From an uncultured Oscillospiraceae bacterium (GTDB taxonomy: Bacteria > Bacillota > Clostridia > Oscillospirales > Oscillospiraceae), in assembly GCA_949878425.1 (NCBI GenBank), contig CATLAL010000007.1:43866-107865 (forward strand): DNA of 64,000 bases, given 5' to 3'. Below, piece after piece: positions 8,440 to 16,095 of the stretch (its first letter is position 1; each line of letters begins with the position of its first letter). Both the position numbers and the translations under genes were made by a program. The notes under the pieces were generated by a model. It was not told the origin of the DNA, made no database searches, and was given only the letters and a program-made list of their open reading frames with translations.

Positions 8440-9072
8440 ATGGAAAAGCTGTCCAACTATGAGAAGCAGTGCGAGCAGTGGCGGCTCACTTTTCTGGCCA
8501 TGGACCAGGAGGCCCTGCGCCGGAAGCTGCCGGAGCTGGAGGCGGTGGGGAACCAGCTGCGCCTGTGGCACTTCGGGCGGCAGCTGGCCGTGGACCGGTG
8601 CAGCGGCGTCATCAGCTGCCTGACGGATGACCGGCCCGTGTCCTACGGCGTGCGGATGAACGTCTACACCCTGTTTCACTACTGCGCCCCCGGAGCCCGC
8701 CTCACGGGGGAGTGGGTTCCCTTCCGGGATCTGCGCCACGCCTCCCCCTTCGCCCCCGCCTTTCAGAGGGGCGCTGTGGACGCCCTGGCCGCCGCCTTCT
8801 CCGGACACGGGGAGCTGCTGCCGGCGGCGGTGGAGCGGCTGCGGGGGGTGCGGCTCACCGCCAACACCTTTCAGCTGCCGGCCTTTGCCTGTATCCCCAT
8901 GCGCCTGGGGTTCTGGGACGGCGACGAGGAGTTCCACGCCCAGGCTAATCTGCTCTTTGACCGGAGCGCCCCGGATTTCATCCACGTGGAGAGCGTTGTC
9001 ACCATCGCCTCCGAGGGCCTGCGCCAGCTGACGGAGGCCGCCGGGCTGGAGCTGGACCGTCGGGCCTTTTAG
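8440..9072 (+). CDS. DUF3786 family protein
   Basis: 210 residues, soluble. The C-terminal half carries the DUF3786 pattern MRLGFWDGDEEFHAQANLLF followed by DFIHVESVVTIASEGL. The family is of unknown function and is common in anaerobes, often near corrinoid or metal enzymes; none is seen here. GGAGG lies 9 bp before the ATG and is formed by the end of repeat copy B. A 13-bp hairpin follows the stop. Confidence 0.85.
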   Translation: MEKLSNYEKQCEQWRLTFLAMDQEALRRKLPELEAVGNQLRLWHFGRQLAVDRCSGVISCLTDDRPVSYGVRMNVYTLFHYCAPGARLTGEWVPFRDLRHASPFAPAFQRGAVDALAAAFSGHGELLPAAVERLRGVRLTANTFQLPAFACIPMRLGFWDGDEEFHAQANLLFDRSAPDFIHVESVVTIASEGLRQLTEAAGLELDRRAF

Positions 9073-9086
9073 AACCAGATTTATGG

Positions 9087-9127
9087 AAGAGGGGAGCTGA
9101 CCGTGAATATCGGCCAGCTCCCCTCTT
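9087..9127 (+). terminator. Hairpin after the DUF3786 gene
   Basis: Perfect 13-bp arms AAGAGGGGAGCTG and CAGCTCCCCTCTT (9087-9099, 9115-9127) begin 15 bp after the stop. There is no T-tract, so it may act as a 3' stabiliser or a weak terminator. Confidence 0.5.
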
Positions 9128-9173
9128 GACTGCGAATTCAAACCAGGGGCGCTGAAACAGGCCCCTATGGCGG

Positions 9174-9202
9174 CAAAAAAGAAAGCCACGCCTTACAGCG
9201 TG
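9174..9202 (-). terminator. Rho-independent terminator of the 34-aa small gene
   Basis: On the minus strand CCACGC-TGTAAG-GCGTGG is followed by CTTTCTTTTTTG, a canonical intrinsic terminator 28 bp after the stop codon of the small gene. Confidence 0.8.
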
Positions 9203-9230
9203 GACAACAGAATCAGATCGCGCCAAAGGG

Positions 9231-9335
9231 CTACCGGTCACTGCTAATAACGCCGCAGTCGTCAAAAATCATATCGTCAATGTCCTCGGCCCTCGGGGCT
9301 TCGCGCTCCGACGCGGTGTTCTGGGATACAGCCAT
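9231..9335 (-). CDS. Small acidic 34-residue protein, own transcription unit
   Basis: ATG at 9333-9335 with a strong AAGGAAGGAGG site 8 bp upstream. The product starts MAVSQNTASEREAPRAEDID and ends DMIFDDCGVISSDR. It is acidic, with one Cys and no signal peptide or membrane helix. An extended -10 promoter (9372-9399) and an intrinsic terminator (9174-9202) frame it tightly, which makes a real gene likely. No family is recognised. It could be a small regulatory protein, a peptide precursor, or a coding-looking small RNA. Confidence 0.6.
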   Translation of the reverse strand: MAVSQNTASEREAPRAEDIDDMIFDDCGVISSDR

Positions 9336-9371
9336 ACTGTCCAGCCTCCTTCCTTTATGTCAACAGACACG

Positions 9372-9399
9372 AGTATAGCACAAAGTACGGGAAATGCAA
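9372..9399 (-). promoter_or_regulatory. Promoter of the 34-aa small gene
   Basis: Minus strand: TTGCAT (9394-9399), 16-bp spacer ending TGC, then TATACT (9372-9377), an extended -10. It lies in the gap after the glycosyltransferase stop, so the small gene is transcribed separately. Confidence 0.7.
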
Positions 9400-9472
9400 A
9401 GGTCTTTTCTGTCGATTCCGCCCGGTAATTTTTGCACGGCCTGCCAGAACCGCCAAAGGAACCCGCCGGTTT

Positions 9473-10642
9473 TCACCAGCGGGTTCCGGAGGCCGCGGGC
9501 GCGGCCTGCTCCTGAAAGGACAGGTACAGCGCCTCCGCCGCCGCGCCGAAGGCCTCTGCGGAAAATTTCTCAGCGGAATCCCAGGCCGCCCGCTGCATCC
9601 GCTGCCGGGTCTCCCCGCTGCCGCAGAAATCGGCGAGATACCGGGCAAACTCCTCCCCGCTCTCGTACTGCCAGCCGTTGACGCCGCTGTCCACCACGCC
9701 CTCCACGCAGGGGTCCCGGCGGCACAGCACCGGCAGTCCGGCCGCCAGGGCCTCGAAGTAGGTCAGGCCCTGGGTCTCGCTGGTGGAGGCTGTCACAAAC
9801 AGATCGCCCAGCCGGTAGTAGTCCGGCGCCTCCTGGTGGGGCACCATGCCGGTATAGATGGCGCTGACGCCCCGCTCCCTGGCCCGCTCCAGAGCCGCCT
9901 CCCGGTCCGGTCCGTCGCCCACCAGCAGCAAAACGGCGTCCCGCCGGTCCGCCGCGGCGATCTGGTCGATGAGCTGCTCCAGATTCTTCTCCTTGGCCAT
10001 GCGGCCCAGGTAGAGCAGCACGGTGCGGTCCGCCGGAATGCCCCAGCGGCGGCGCAGTTCCTCCATCCGGCCCGGGTCCGGCTCCTGGCGGTAGGCCCCC
10101 AGGTCCACCCCCGTGGGAATCACCTCGATGCGGCAGCGGACCCCGTAGTCCCGCAGCAGCCGCTCCACCTTGGCGGTGGGGGCCACGATGCAGGCGGTCC
10201 TGCCGCAGATCCAGCGGGAGAAGGCGGAGGCCATAAAGCGCCCCACCCGCCGGCTGGGGGAGAAGTAGTGGGTGTAGTCCTCGTAGACCGTGTGATAGGT
10301 GTGGATGATGGGCACGCCCAGCCGGTTGGACAGGGCGTAGGCCACATGGAACGTGCTGAATTCACACTGGGAGTGGATCACGTCCGGCCCCCAGGCGGCC
10401 AGCTCCCGCATCATGCTGCGGGCCCGCTTCATCCGCAGCCGCGCGCCGGGATAGATCTTATTCGCGCTGACAGAACCCATATAGTATATGGCGCCCTCCC
10501 GATAGGTGTGCAGGCTGTTGGACAGCGTCACCACCCGCACCTCATGCCCCCGCCGCTCCAGCTCCCGCTGAAGCAGCAGCACGGAGGTAACAACGCCGTT
10601 GATCACTGGCGCGTACCAGTCCGATGTAATCAGGATCTTCAT
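9473..10642 (-). CDS. GT4-family glycosyltransferase (diacylglycerol glucosyltransferase-like)
   Basis: 389 residues, GT-B fold. The N-domain starts MKILITSDWYAPVINGVVTS and contains HTYHTVYEDYTHYF, typical of 1,2-diacylglycerol 3-glucosyltransferases. The C-domain has IPTGVD, LYLGRMAKEKN, VGDGPD and the E-x7-E region TSETQGLTYFEALAAG. It probably makes membrane glycolipid, possibly the anchor for a lipoteichoic acid polymer made by the 6484 enzyme. The exact sugar and acceptor are not certain. The ATG is preceded by GGAAGGATG. Confidence 0.85.
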   Translation of the reverse strand: MKILITSDWYAPVINGVVTSVLLLQRELERRGHEVRVVTLSNSLHTYREGAIYYMGSVSANKIYPGARLRMKRARSMMRELAAWGPDVIHSQCEFSTFHVAYALSNRLGVPIIHTYHTVYEDYTHYFSPSRRVGRFMASAFSRWICGRTACIVAPTAKVERLLRDYGVRCRIEVIPTGVDLGAYRQEPDPGRMEELRRRWGIPADRTVLLYLGRMAKEKNLEQLIDQIAAADRRDAVLLLVGDGPDREAALERARERGVSAIYTGMVPHQEAPDYYRLGDLFVTASTSETQGLTYFEALAAGLPVLCRRDPCVEGVVDSGVNGWQYESGEEFARYLADFCGSGETRQRMQRAAWDSAEKFSAEAFGAAAEALYLSFQEQAAPAASGTRW

Positions 10643-10706
10643 CTATAAACCGCATCCTTCCGGTCAGAGAATATTCTAATGAGCGGAGTAAACCCGATGT
10701 TCTCCC

Positions 10707-10870
10707 TAGAGTCTGTTTTAAAACCAGCGATATGCCCAGCGGCGAGGGATTTTTTGCCAGGCGAAGCCAATTTGACGCAGATATACTGGATGTATTGCAA
10801 GGAAAATTGGCAATGCATGGCGGGAAAAGACCCGCTGTTGGGTATGTTGTCGGTTTTCAAGCAGATTCTA
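10707..10870 (+). mobile_element. MITE-like element, copy 1
   Basis: 164 bp. The ends TAGAGTCTGTTTTAAAACC and, reversed, TAGAATCTGCTTGAAAACC form 19-bp terminal inverted repeats with three mismatches. The interior closely matches, in reverse orientation, the element at 34119-34284, for example around GCGAAGCCAATTTGACGC and TACTGGATGTATTGCAAGG. It sits upstream of the glycosyltransferase gene. No transposase or clear target duplication is seen. Confidence 0.65.
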
Positions 10871-11106
10871 GGGTATACCGCGCTCTTCCGCCAGTATATC
10901 AAATTCCGCTGTCCGGGACAAGAGTCAAAGCATGCCTTTAAGAGAAGTTTAAGATTTTGACGCTGGATTTTCAAGGGGCGTAAGGCCTCTCTACAGTCAA
11001 ATAAGGTTCAACGTATCAAACGGATACGTTGGAACCCAGCGGCGGCGGTTCGCCGCTGGAGGCCGCATGGGCGGCCTTAACTTGCATTTTTTCAACGCAA
11101 TTCACT
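10871..11106. other. Non-coding stretch with GC hairpins
   Basis: After the MITE copy the 236 bp hold a hairpin around AACGTATC/GATACGTT (11011-11035 region), then AGCGGCG/CGCCGCT and GGCCGC/GCGGCC hairpins close to the patatin stop. They may slow or end patatin transcription, but no T-tract is present. No gene is supported. Confidence 0.4.
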
Positions 11107-11949
11107 CTATCCGCCGGCGAACGCGGAGACGGCCCGGCCGTCGGCCAGCCCCTTCTGATAGAGCCGCTCCATGGCCTCCCGGTCCCGGGTGAGGGTGTCC
11201 ACGCCGCAGGTGTCGTCCGGGGCGACCACCAGGACCCGCCCCTCCTCCGCGCACCGCTTCGCCAGAGCCACGCCCGCGTTGTAGCGCTCCACCCGGGTGC
11301 GCAGCTTCCTGGCCGCGAAGGGGTAGCGCCGCTGGATGCAGTCGGCGAAGAGGGCGTCCTTCCCGGGCCCTCGGGGCTGGTCCGCCGGCCTGGTCAGCAG
11401 GACCACCACCCGTTCGCACCCCCACTGAAAGGCCCGCTCCAGGGGGACCGGGTCCGCCAGAGCGCCGTCGTAGTAGGGCATCCAGTCGATCTCATAGGGC
11501 GGGCATACAAAGGGGATGGCGCTGGAGGCCTTGAAGATGTCGTAGTCGTCCTGCCTCAGGTCCGCCTTTCCGAAGTATTTGGCGCTCCCTGTCAGGGCGT
11601 TGGTGGCCACCACCAGCAGCTCCGCCGGGTTGTCCAGCAGGGCCTGGAAATCCAGGGGGTTCTCCCCGTCGGACCGGCTGAGGGTTCCGTACACGTAGTC
11701 CAGATTCACATACGAGCGGTTGGTCAGAAGGTTTTTCGCCCCCATGTACTCCCGCCGGAAGGCGTACTGCGTATAAAAGGTGTGGTTCCGGCCCCGCTGG
11801 CCGGCCAGGAAGGACGCGGCGTTGGCGCTGCCCGCCGAGACGCCTATGACGAGGTCAAAGCGCACGCCCATGTCCAGACAGCTGTCCAGAACGCCCGCTG
11901 CGTAGATCCCCCGCAGGCCCCCGCCCACATCCACAAGTCCAATTTTCAT
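11107..11949 (-). CDS. Patatin-like phospholipase
   Basis: 280 residues. Patatin-fold lipid acyl hydrolase of the bacterial RssA/YjjU-like kind. The oxyanion loop GGGLRG is at residues 9-14. The nucleophile Ser38 lies in GVSAG and the dyad Asp in YYDGALADPVPLE (DGA instead of DGG). No signal peptide, so cytoplasmic. The ATG follows GGAGGC with a long spacer. It is a single gene with its own likely promoter (TATACT at about 12010 on the minus strand). Confidence 0.9.
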   Translation of the reverse strand: MKIGLVDVGGGLRGIYAAGVLDSCLDMGVRFDLVIGVSAGSANAASFLAGQRGRNHTFYTQYAFRREYMGAKNLLTNRSYVNLDYVYGTLSRSDGENPLDFQALLDNPAELLVVATNALTGSAKYFGKADLRQDDYDIFKASSAIPFVCPPYEIDWMPYYDGALADPVPLERAFQWGCERVVVLLTRPADQPRGPGKDALFADCIQRRYPFAARKLRTRVERYNAGVALAKRCAEEGRVLVVAPDDTCGVDTLTRDREAMERLYQKGLADGRAVSAFAGG

Positions 11950-12158
11950 GCTCTTGATCAGCCTCCGTTGATAGTATTTCCGATCAGTAAATACAGGCGA
12001 TACGTCTAGTATACCTGGTTTTAACAGGGAACAATCCGGATAATCTCTGAAAAGTCCTGCGAGACAGGCGCTTTCGCGGAGATGGCGCCAGACTGCCGTT
12101 TGAAGTTGTAAATTCAGGCTCTAAGAAAAAAGAACGTGCAAAAGAGCCCTGGGTATGC

Positions 12159-12164
12159 TATAAT
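12159..12164 (+). promoter_or_regulatory. Extended -10 promoter of the GNAT gene
   Basis: TGCTATAAT (TATAAT 12159-12164) lies 86 bp before the GNAT start, with no clear -35. The rest of the 11950-12250 gap contains only upstream A/T-rich DNA and a GGCGC dyad near 12070. Confidence 0.6.
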
Positions 12165-12250
12165 ACATGAATCATGCGGCGTATGGACGAGCGGTTCTCC
12201 CGGCGCCGCGTCCTTTGCCAGCCATCCGGAGGAGAGAGGGGGAGACAGCC

Positions 12251-12742
12251 ATGCCCATTGAGACGATTCCTCAGCCGGAGGTCCTGCCGGTCTCCCCGGC
12301 CCTGCGGCTGCGCCGCTACGACGGGGTCTGCGGCTTCGCCCTGCCCTGGTATCAGGACGCCGGGACCGTGCTGCTGGTGGACGGGGACGCGAAGCGCTAC
12401 ACGCCGGAGCGGCTGGAGCGGATGTACGCCTATCAGGACGCCCACGGGGAGCTCTATTGGATCGAGGTCCTGGAGGGCGGCTCCTGGCGGCCTGTCGGGG
12501 ACGTGTGCCTCTCCCGGGACGATCTGGCGATTGTCATCGGCGAAAGGTCCTGCCGGGGCCGGGGGGTGGGCCGCGCCGCGGTGTCGGCCCTCATGGAGCG
12601 GGCCCGGGAGCTGGGCTGGAGGGAGCTTCTGGTCCAGGATATCTACCGCTTTAACGAGGGGTCCCGGCGGCTTTTTACCTCCCTGGGCTTCCGGGCCTCC
12701 GGCGCCACGGAGAAGGGCGACCGGTATTCCTGCTCTTTATGA
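12251..12742 (+). CDS. GNAT-family N-acetyltransferase
   Basis: 163 residues from the ATG at 12251, after a GGAGGAGAGAGG stretch. The acetyl-CoA loop reads CRGRGVGRAAV, followed by a helix (MERARELGWREL) and the C-terminal NEGSRRLFTSLGF signature. The substrate is unknown. The stop lies 10 bp before repeat copy C, and mnmE follows, possibly on the same transcript. Confidence 0.88.
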   Translation: MPIETIPQPEVLPVSPALRLRRYDGVCGFALPWYQDAGTVLLVDGDAKRYTPERLERMYAYQDAHGELYWIEVLEGGSWRPVGDVCLSRDDLAIVIGERSCRGRGVGRAAVSALMERARELGWRELLVQDIYRFNEGSRRLFTSLGFRASGATEKGDRYSCSL

Positions 12743-12752
12743 AAAAATATAA

Positions 12753-12822
12753 GCAAAACGCAGTTTTGCGCCAAAATTTTCTTTTGATTCTTTTCTTTTT
12801 TATAAAGAAAAGAATGTATGCC
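12753..12822 (+). repeat. Two-hairpin dispersed element, copy C
   Basis: Stem I is GCAAAAC/GTTTTGC with loop GCA. The linker is GCCAAAATTTTCTTTTG. Stem II is ATTCTTTTCTT/AAGAAAAGAAT (12787-12815). It ends GTATGCC (12816-12822), 19 bp before the mnmE ribosome site. Confidence 0.85.
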
Positions 12823-12858
12823 AAATATATGCCATCCAGAAAGGAGGAGGGGCCCGCG

Positions 12859-14232
12859 ATGGATGTGATTGCCGCGATTTCCACGGCCAGCGCCCTGTCC
12901 GCCATTGGGATTCTGCGGGTCTCCGGGGAGGGGTGCTTTGCCGTCTGCGAAAGGGTATTTCGGGCGGCCAACGGCAGACGCTTTTCGGAGCTGCCCCCCC
13001 GGGAGATGGTTCTGGGGGTTCTGCTGGACCGGGCGGGGGACCCCATTGATCAGGTGCTGGCGGTGCGCTTCCCCGGGAAGCGCAGCTACACGGGGGAGGA
13101 CTGCGGGGAGTTCCACTGCCACGGGTCGCCGGTGGTGCTGGCGGAGGGGCTCCAAGCCCTCTTCGCCGCCGGGGCGCGGCAGGCGGGCCGGGGGGAATTC
13201 ACCAAGCGGGCTTTTCTCAGCGGGAACCTGGATCTGACCCAGGCGGAGGCGGTGATCGATCTCATCGAGGCGGAGACCGCCGGCGCGGCCCGGAACGCGG
13301 CGGAGCAGCTGGGGGGCGCTCTGCGCCGGCGGATCGAGGGCGTCTACCAGCGCCTGCTGAACCTCACCAGCCAGTTCTACGCGGTGGTGGACTACCCGGA
13401 CGAGGACATAGAGGACCTCCGGCGGGAGGACATGGCCCGGGAGCTTGCGGACGCGGAGGGGGACCTGGGGGAGCTGCTGGCCACCTTCCGCCGGGGCCGG
13501 GTCCTGCGGCAGGGGGTGCCCACCGCCATCCTGGGCCCGCCCAACGTGGGCAAGAGCTCCCTGCTCAACGCCCTGGCGGGCTATGACCGGGCCATTGTCA
13601 CCGATATCCCCGGCACCACCCGGGACACAGTGGAGGAGAAGGCGGTGGTGGGCGGCGTGCTGCTGCGGCTCATCGACACCGCCGGCATCCGGGACACCGG
13701 GGACCCGGTGGAGCGGCTGGGGGTGGAGCGCTCCCGGCGGGCCATGGAGGACGCGGAGCTGCTGCTGGTGGTCTCGGACGGCTCCCGGCCGGAGACGGAG
13801 GAGGACCGCGCGCTCCTGCGCCAGGCCGCGGGGACCGGCAAGAGCTGGATCCACGTGCTGTCCAAAAGGGACCTGGGCAGCGTTCCCCGCCCAGGCTACG
13901 AGGCGCTGGAGCGCCCTCCGGACGCGGCGGCGGCGGTGTCCTCGGTTACCGGGGAGGGCCTGGCGGAGCTGGAGGGGGCCGTGGCCGCCCTCTTCCCCGC
14001 CGGCGAGGCCCCGCCGGGACAGATCCTCACCAACGCCCGCCAGGCGGAGGCGGTGGAGCGGGCCGCGCAGGCCCTGCGGGGGGCCCGGGAGGCCCTGGAG
14101 AGCGGCCTTACGCCGGACGCCGTCCTGGCGGACGGGGAGAGCGCCATCAGCGCCCTGGGGGAGCTCACCGGCAGGACGCTGCGGGAGGATCTGACCGCCC
14201 GGATCTTTGAGCGCTTCTGCGTGGGGAAGTAG
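12859..14232 (+). CDS. mnmE: tRNA modification GTPase MnmE
   Basis: 457 residues. With MnmG it adds the 5-carboxymethylaminomethyl group to wobble uridines. The N-terminal folate-binding domain (AAISTASALSAIGILRVSG) is followed by a helical domain that holds the G domain: GPPNVGKS (226-233), DIPGTTRD (249-256), DTAG (273-276). The conserved C-terminal Cys454 is in FERFCVGK. The start at 12859 is preceded by AAGGAGGAGG; the longer open frame upstream is only the repeat. mnmG is not in the window. Confidence 0.97.
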   Translation: MDVIAAISTASALSAIGILRVSGEGCFAVCERVFRAANGRRFSELPPREMVLGVLLDRAGDPIDQVLAVRFPGKRSYTGEDCGEFHCHGSPVVLAEGLQALFAAGARQAGRGEFTKRAFLSGNLDLTQAEAVIDLIEAETAGAARNAAEQLGGALRRRIEGVYQRLLNLTSQFYAVVDYPDEDIEDLRREDMARELADAEGDLGELLATFRRGRVLRQGVPTAILGPPNVGKSSLLNALAGYDRAIVTDIPGTTRDTVEEKAVVGGVLLRLIDTAGIRDTGDPVERLGVERSRRAMEDAELLLVVSDGSRPETEEDRALLRQAAGTGKSWIHVLSKRDLGSVPRPGYEALERPPDAAAAVSSVTGEGLAELEGAVAALFPAGEAPPGQILTNARQAEAVERAAQALRGAREALESGLTPDAVLADGESAISALGELTGRTLREDLTARIFERFCVGK

Positions 14233-14369
14233 CGCGGCCGCCTTCAGCGCGCGGCGCTGCCTCATAAGATGTGCCCCCTTATTATATCATGGCGTCTGCT
14301 CCCGTTCAACCGGGTTTTTGGGGATTTGCCGAAGGTTTTTATTTGGCGGGGAGGTTTCGCACCCGGAGA

Positions 14370-14905
14370 GTGCCTATCTATTCGGCAGCTCCGGGGCCTG
14401 CGCGGCCCCCGTGGGCCGGCTCCGCCGGCTTAGGGCTGGGGCGGCCAAAGGCCGCCTAAAGCCGGTCCCCCCGGATACTTTTTGCTCGTGCAAAAAGTAT
14501 CCAAAAACACGCCGGGGGCTAAGCGCCCCCGGGCCCCTGCTGTTTTACGGGGGGATTTCACGTAATGCGCAGAAAGATCAGCATGCGAAGCCGCCGAATG
14601 ACCCGCTTCCTACCGATAGAGCGGTATCCACCGGCTTCGCCTGCCGGCCCACGAAGGGGCAGAACCATCTCGGACGCGCTCCGACGGGAGCTGGTTCTTT
14701 TTTTCAAAGAAACATCTCGAACGCCCACCCGACGGAGGGTCCACCCCTTCCCTTGGGCCATCATTGGGCTTCGCCCAACGACAGGCCCGGCGGCGCTTTT
14801 AGCGCTAAGGCCGCCGTAGGCGGCCCACGGGGGCGGCGTTAGCCCCGGAGCTAACATGCAGATAGGCATTACCTGCATACCCGGGGCTGCCGAATAGATA
14901 GGCAC
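14370..14905. mobile_element. 536-bp inverted-repeat-bounded non-coding block
   Basis: The left end GTGCCTATCTATTCGGCAGC, continuing with CCGGG, recurs inverted at 14880-14905, about 25 bp with one mismatch. Inside are several perfect hairpins, including GGATACTTTTTGC/GCAAAAAGTATCC (14473-14502) and TTGGGC/GCCCAA, but no convincing gene. It fills the 727 bp between mnmE and the thioesterase. It may be a non-autonomous mobile element or nested repeats; no target duplication is evident. Confidence 0.5.
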
Positions 14906-14986
14906 TTCCCCGCTACAGGCACCGAAACAAAACAAATCATTCAACTAGGAGGGATTTTTACGTCCTCACAGACCTATCAATTCGAC

Positions 14987-15685
14987 GTGGCGTACCCGGA
15001 TCTGGGGCCCGACCGGCTGCTCAGCCACCGGGGGATGCTGCGCATCCTCCAGGAGGCCGCCGCCATCGCCTCCGACGACCGGGGCTACGGCATGAAGGAT
15101 GTCCCCAGAACCGGCGTGTTCTGGATTCTCTCTGGCTGGCGGCTGGAGCTGCTGGAGCGGCTCCCCTGGCGCTCGCCCGTCACCGTGGTGACCTGGCCCC
15201 GGTCCCTGGAGGGCTTTACCTCGGACCGGGATTTCCTGGCCTGCTGCGGCCAGACGCTGGTGGCCCGGGCCACCTCCCACTGGCTGCTGGTGAGCACCGC
15301 CACCGGCAGGGCCGCCCGGATCACCGACGCGGTTCGCGCCGCCTATGAGCTGGACAGCCGGACCCTCTTTGACACCCCCATCCCCAGCAACGGCAAGAGC
15401 CCGGCGGACGCCCCCGTAACCTTCTCCACCACCGCCGGCCGGCGGGACATCGACACCAACCGCCACGTCAACAACATCTGCTACCTGGACTACGCCCTGG
15501 AGGCCCTGCCGGAGGAGGTGTACCGGAGCCTGCCCCCCACGGTGGAGATCAGCTTCCGCCGCCAGATCCTGCCGGGAACCCCCATCCGCTGCCTCTACAG
15601 CCCCACGGAGGACGGACGCTGCCAGGTGGAGATCCAGAGCGGGGAGGAGAAGCTCACCCGCCACGCCTTTGTCTGGTTCTACTGA
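14987..15685 (+). CDS. Acyl-ACP thioesterase (FatA/FatB family)
   Basis: At least 232 residues, a double hot-dog fold. It releases fatty acids from acyl carrier protein. The second hot-dog carries DTNRHVNNICYLDYAL, the Asn/His active-site pattern of the family. The first in-frame conventional start is the GTG at 14987, which has no ribosome site. A strong AGGAGGG (14947-14953) sits 6 bp before an in-frame ACG (14960) that would add SSQTYQFD, residues that look like the family's first strand. The true start may be that ACG, or an ATG altered by mutation or sequencing error. Confidence 0.9.
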   Translation: MAYPDLGPDRLLSHRGMLRILQEAAAIASDDRGYGMKDVPRTGVFWILSGWRLELLERLPWRSPVTVVTWPRSLEGFTSDRDFLACCGQTLVARATSHWLLVSTATGRAARITDAVRAAYELDSRTLFDTPIPSNGKSPADAPVTFSTTAGRRDIDTNRHVNNICYLDYALEALPEEVYRSLPPTVEISFRRQILPGTPIRCLYSPTEDGRCQVEIQSGEEKLTRHAFVWFY

Positions 15686-15706
15686 TTTGATTAGGAGGAA
15701 AACAAA

Positions 15707-15880
15707 ATGGCTGACAACAAGCGATTTGAAGTGATCTATTCACAGGGAACTGTGGACGTCGTACAAATTTTGGTGGATAAAGCCACCGGCGTGAACTATA
15801 TGTACCGCAAGACCGCCAACGCGGGCGGACTGACGCCCCTGCTGGACAGAGACGGAAAACCAGTTGTTTCTCCACTTTAA
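15707..15880 (+). CDS. DUF6440 family small protein
   Basis: 57 residues starting MADNKRFEVIYSQGTVDVVQ and ending GGLTPLLDRDGKPVVSPL. The VNYMYRKTANAGGLTPLLD stretch matches my memory of the DUF6440 pattern, a short protein found widely in Clostridia, function unknown. A strong TTAGGAGG site lies 10 bp before the ATG. It starts 21 bp after the thioesterase stop and is probably co-transcribed with it. Confidence 0.85.
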   Translation: MADNKRFEVIYSQGTVDVVQILVDKATGVNYMYRKTANAGGLTPLLDRDGKPVVSPL

Positions 15881-15974
15881 GCCAACAAATTTTCAAGCCA
15901 TTTTATAATATTTGATACCATTCTCCAGTTAAAGGTATCCAAGTGTTATCAGGCAGACCCTAGGAATAGCAATG

Positions 15975-16060
15975 GGTTTAGGCTCGCCGGCGCCCAGTGG
16001 GCGCCGGAAGCGTCGCTTTCAAGAAAAAGGATCAGATAGCGAAAGCCCCCTGCAAGCTGC
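15975..16060. repeat. GC hairpin and partial two-hairpin element
   Basis: CCGGCGCCC-AGT-GGGCGCCGG is a perfect 9-bp hairpin. It is followed by GAAGCGTCGCTTTC and TTCAAGAAAAAGGAT, which resemble stem I and the right arm of stem II of the dispersed element without its left arm. It lies in the 215-bp gap before the M18 gene. Confidence 0.4.
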
Positions 16061-16095
16061 TTTCTGAGGGAGATTTTTGAAAAAGGAGAAACGAA

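Noticed and set aside
7009..9189. A 726-codon minus-strand open frame across the sulfatase-like and DUF3786 genes
   Set aside because: It covers two plus-strand genes with clear motifs; composition is typical of an antisense shadow.
10679..10960. Small ORF containing YWMYCKENWQCM, with a relative at 34100-34260
   Set aside because: The similarity is explained by the MITE-like DNA repeat; other frames are equally open in both copies and there are no ribosome sites.
12739..12858. N-terminal extension of MnmE starting MKKYKQNAVLRQNFLL
   Set aside because: This stretch is the translated repeat element; the true start at 12859 has a consensus ribosome site and the family's N-terminus.
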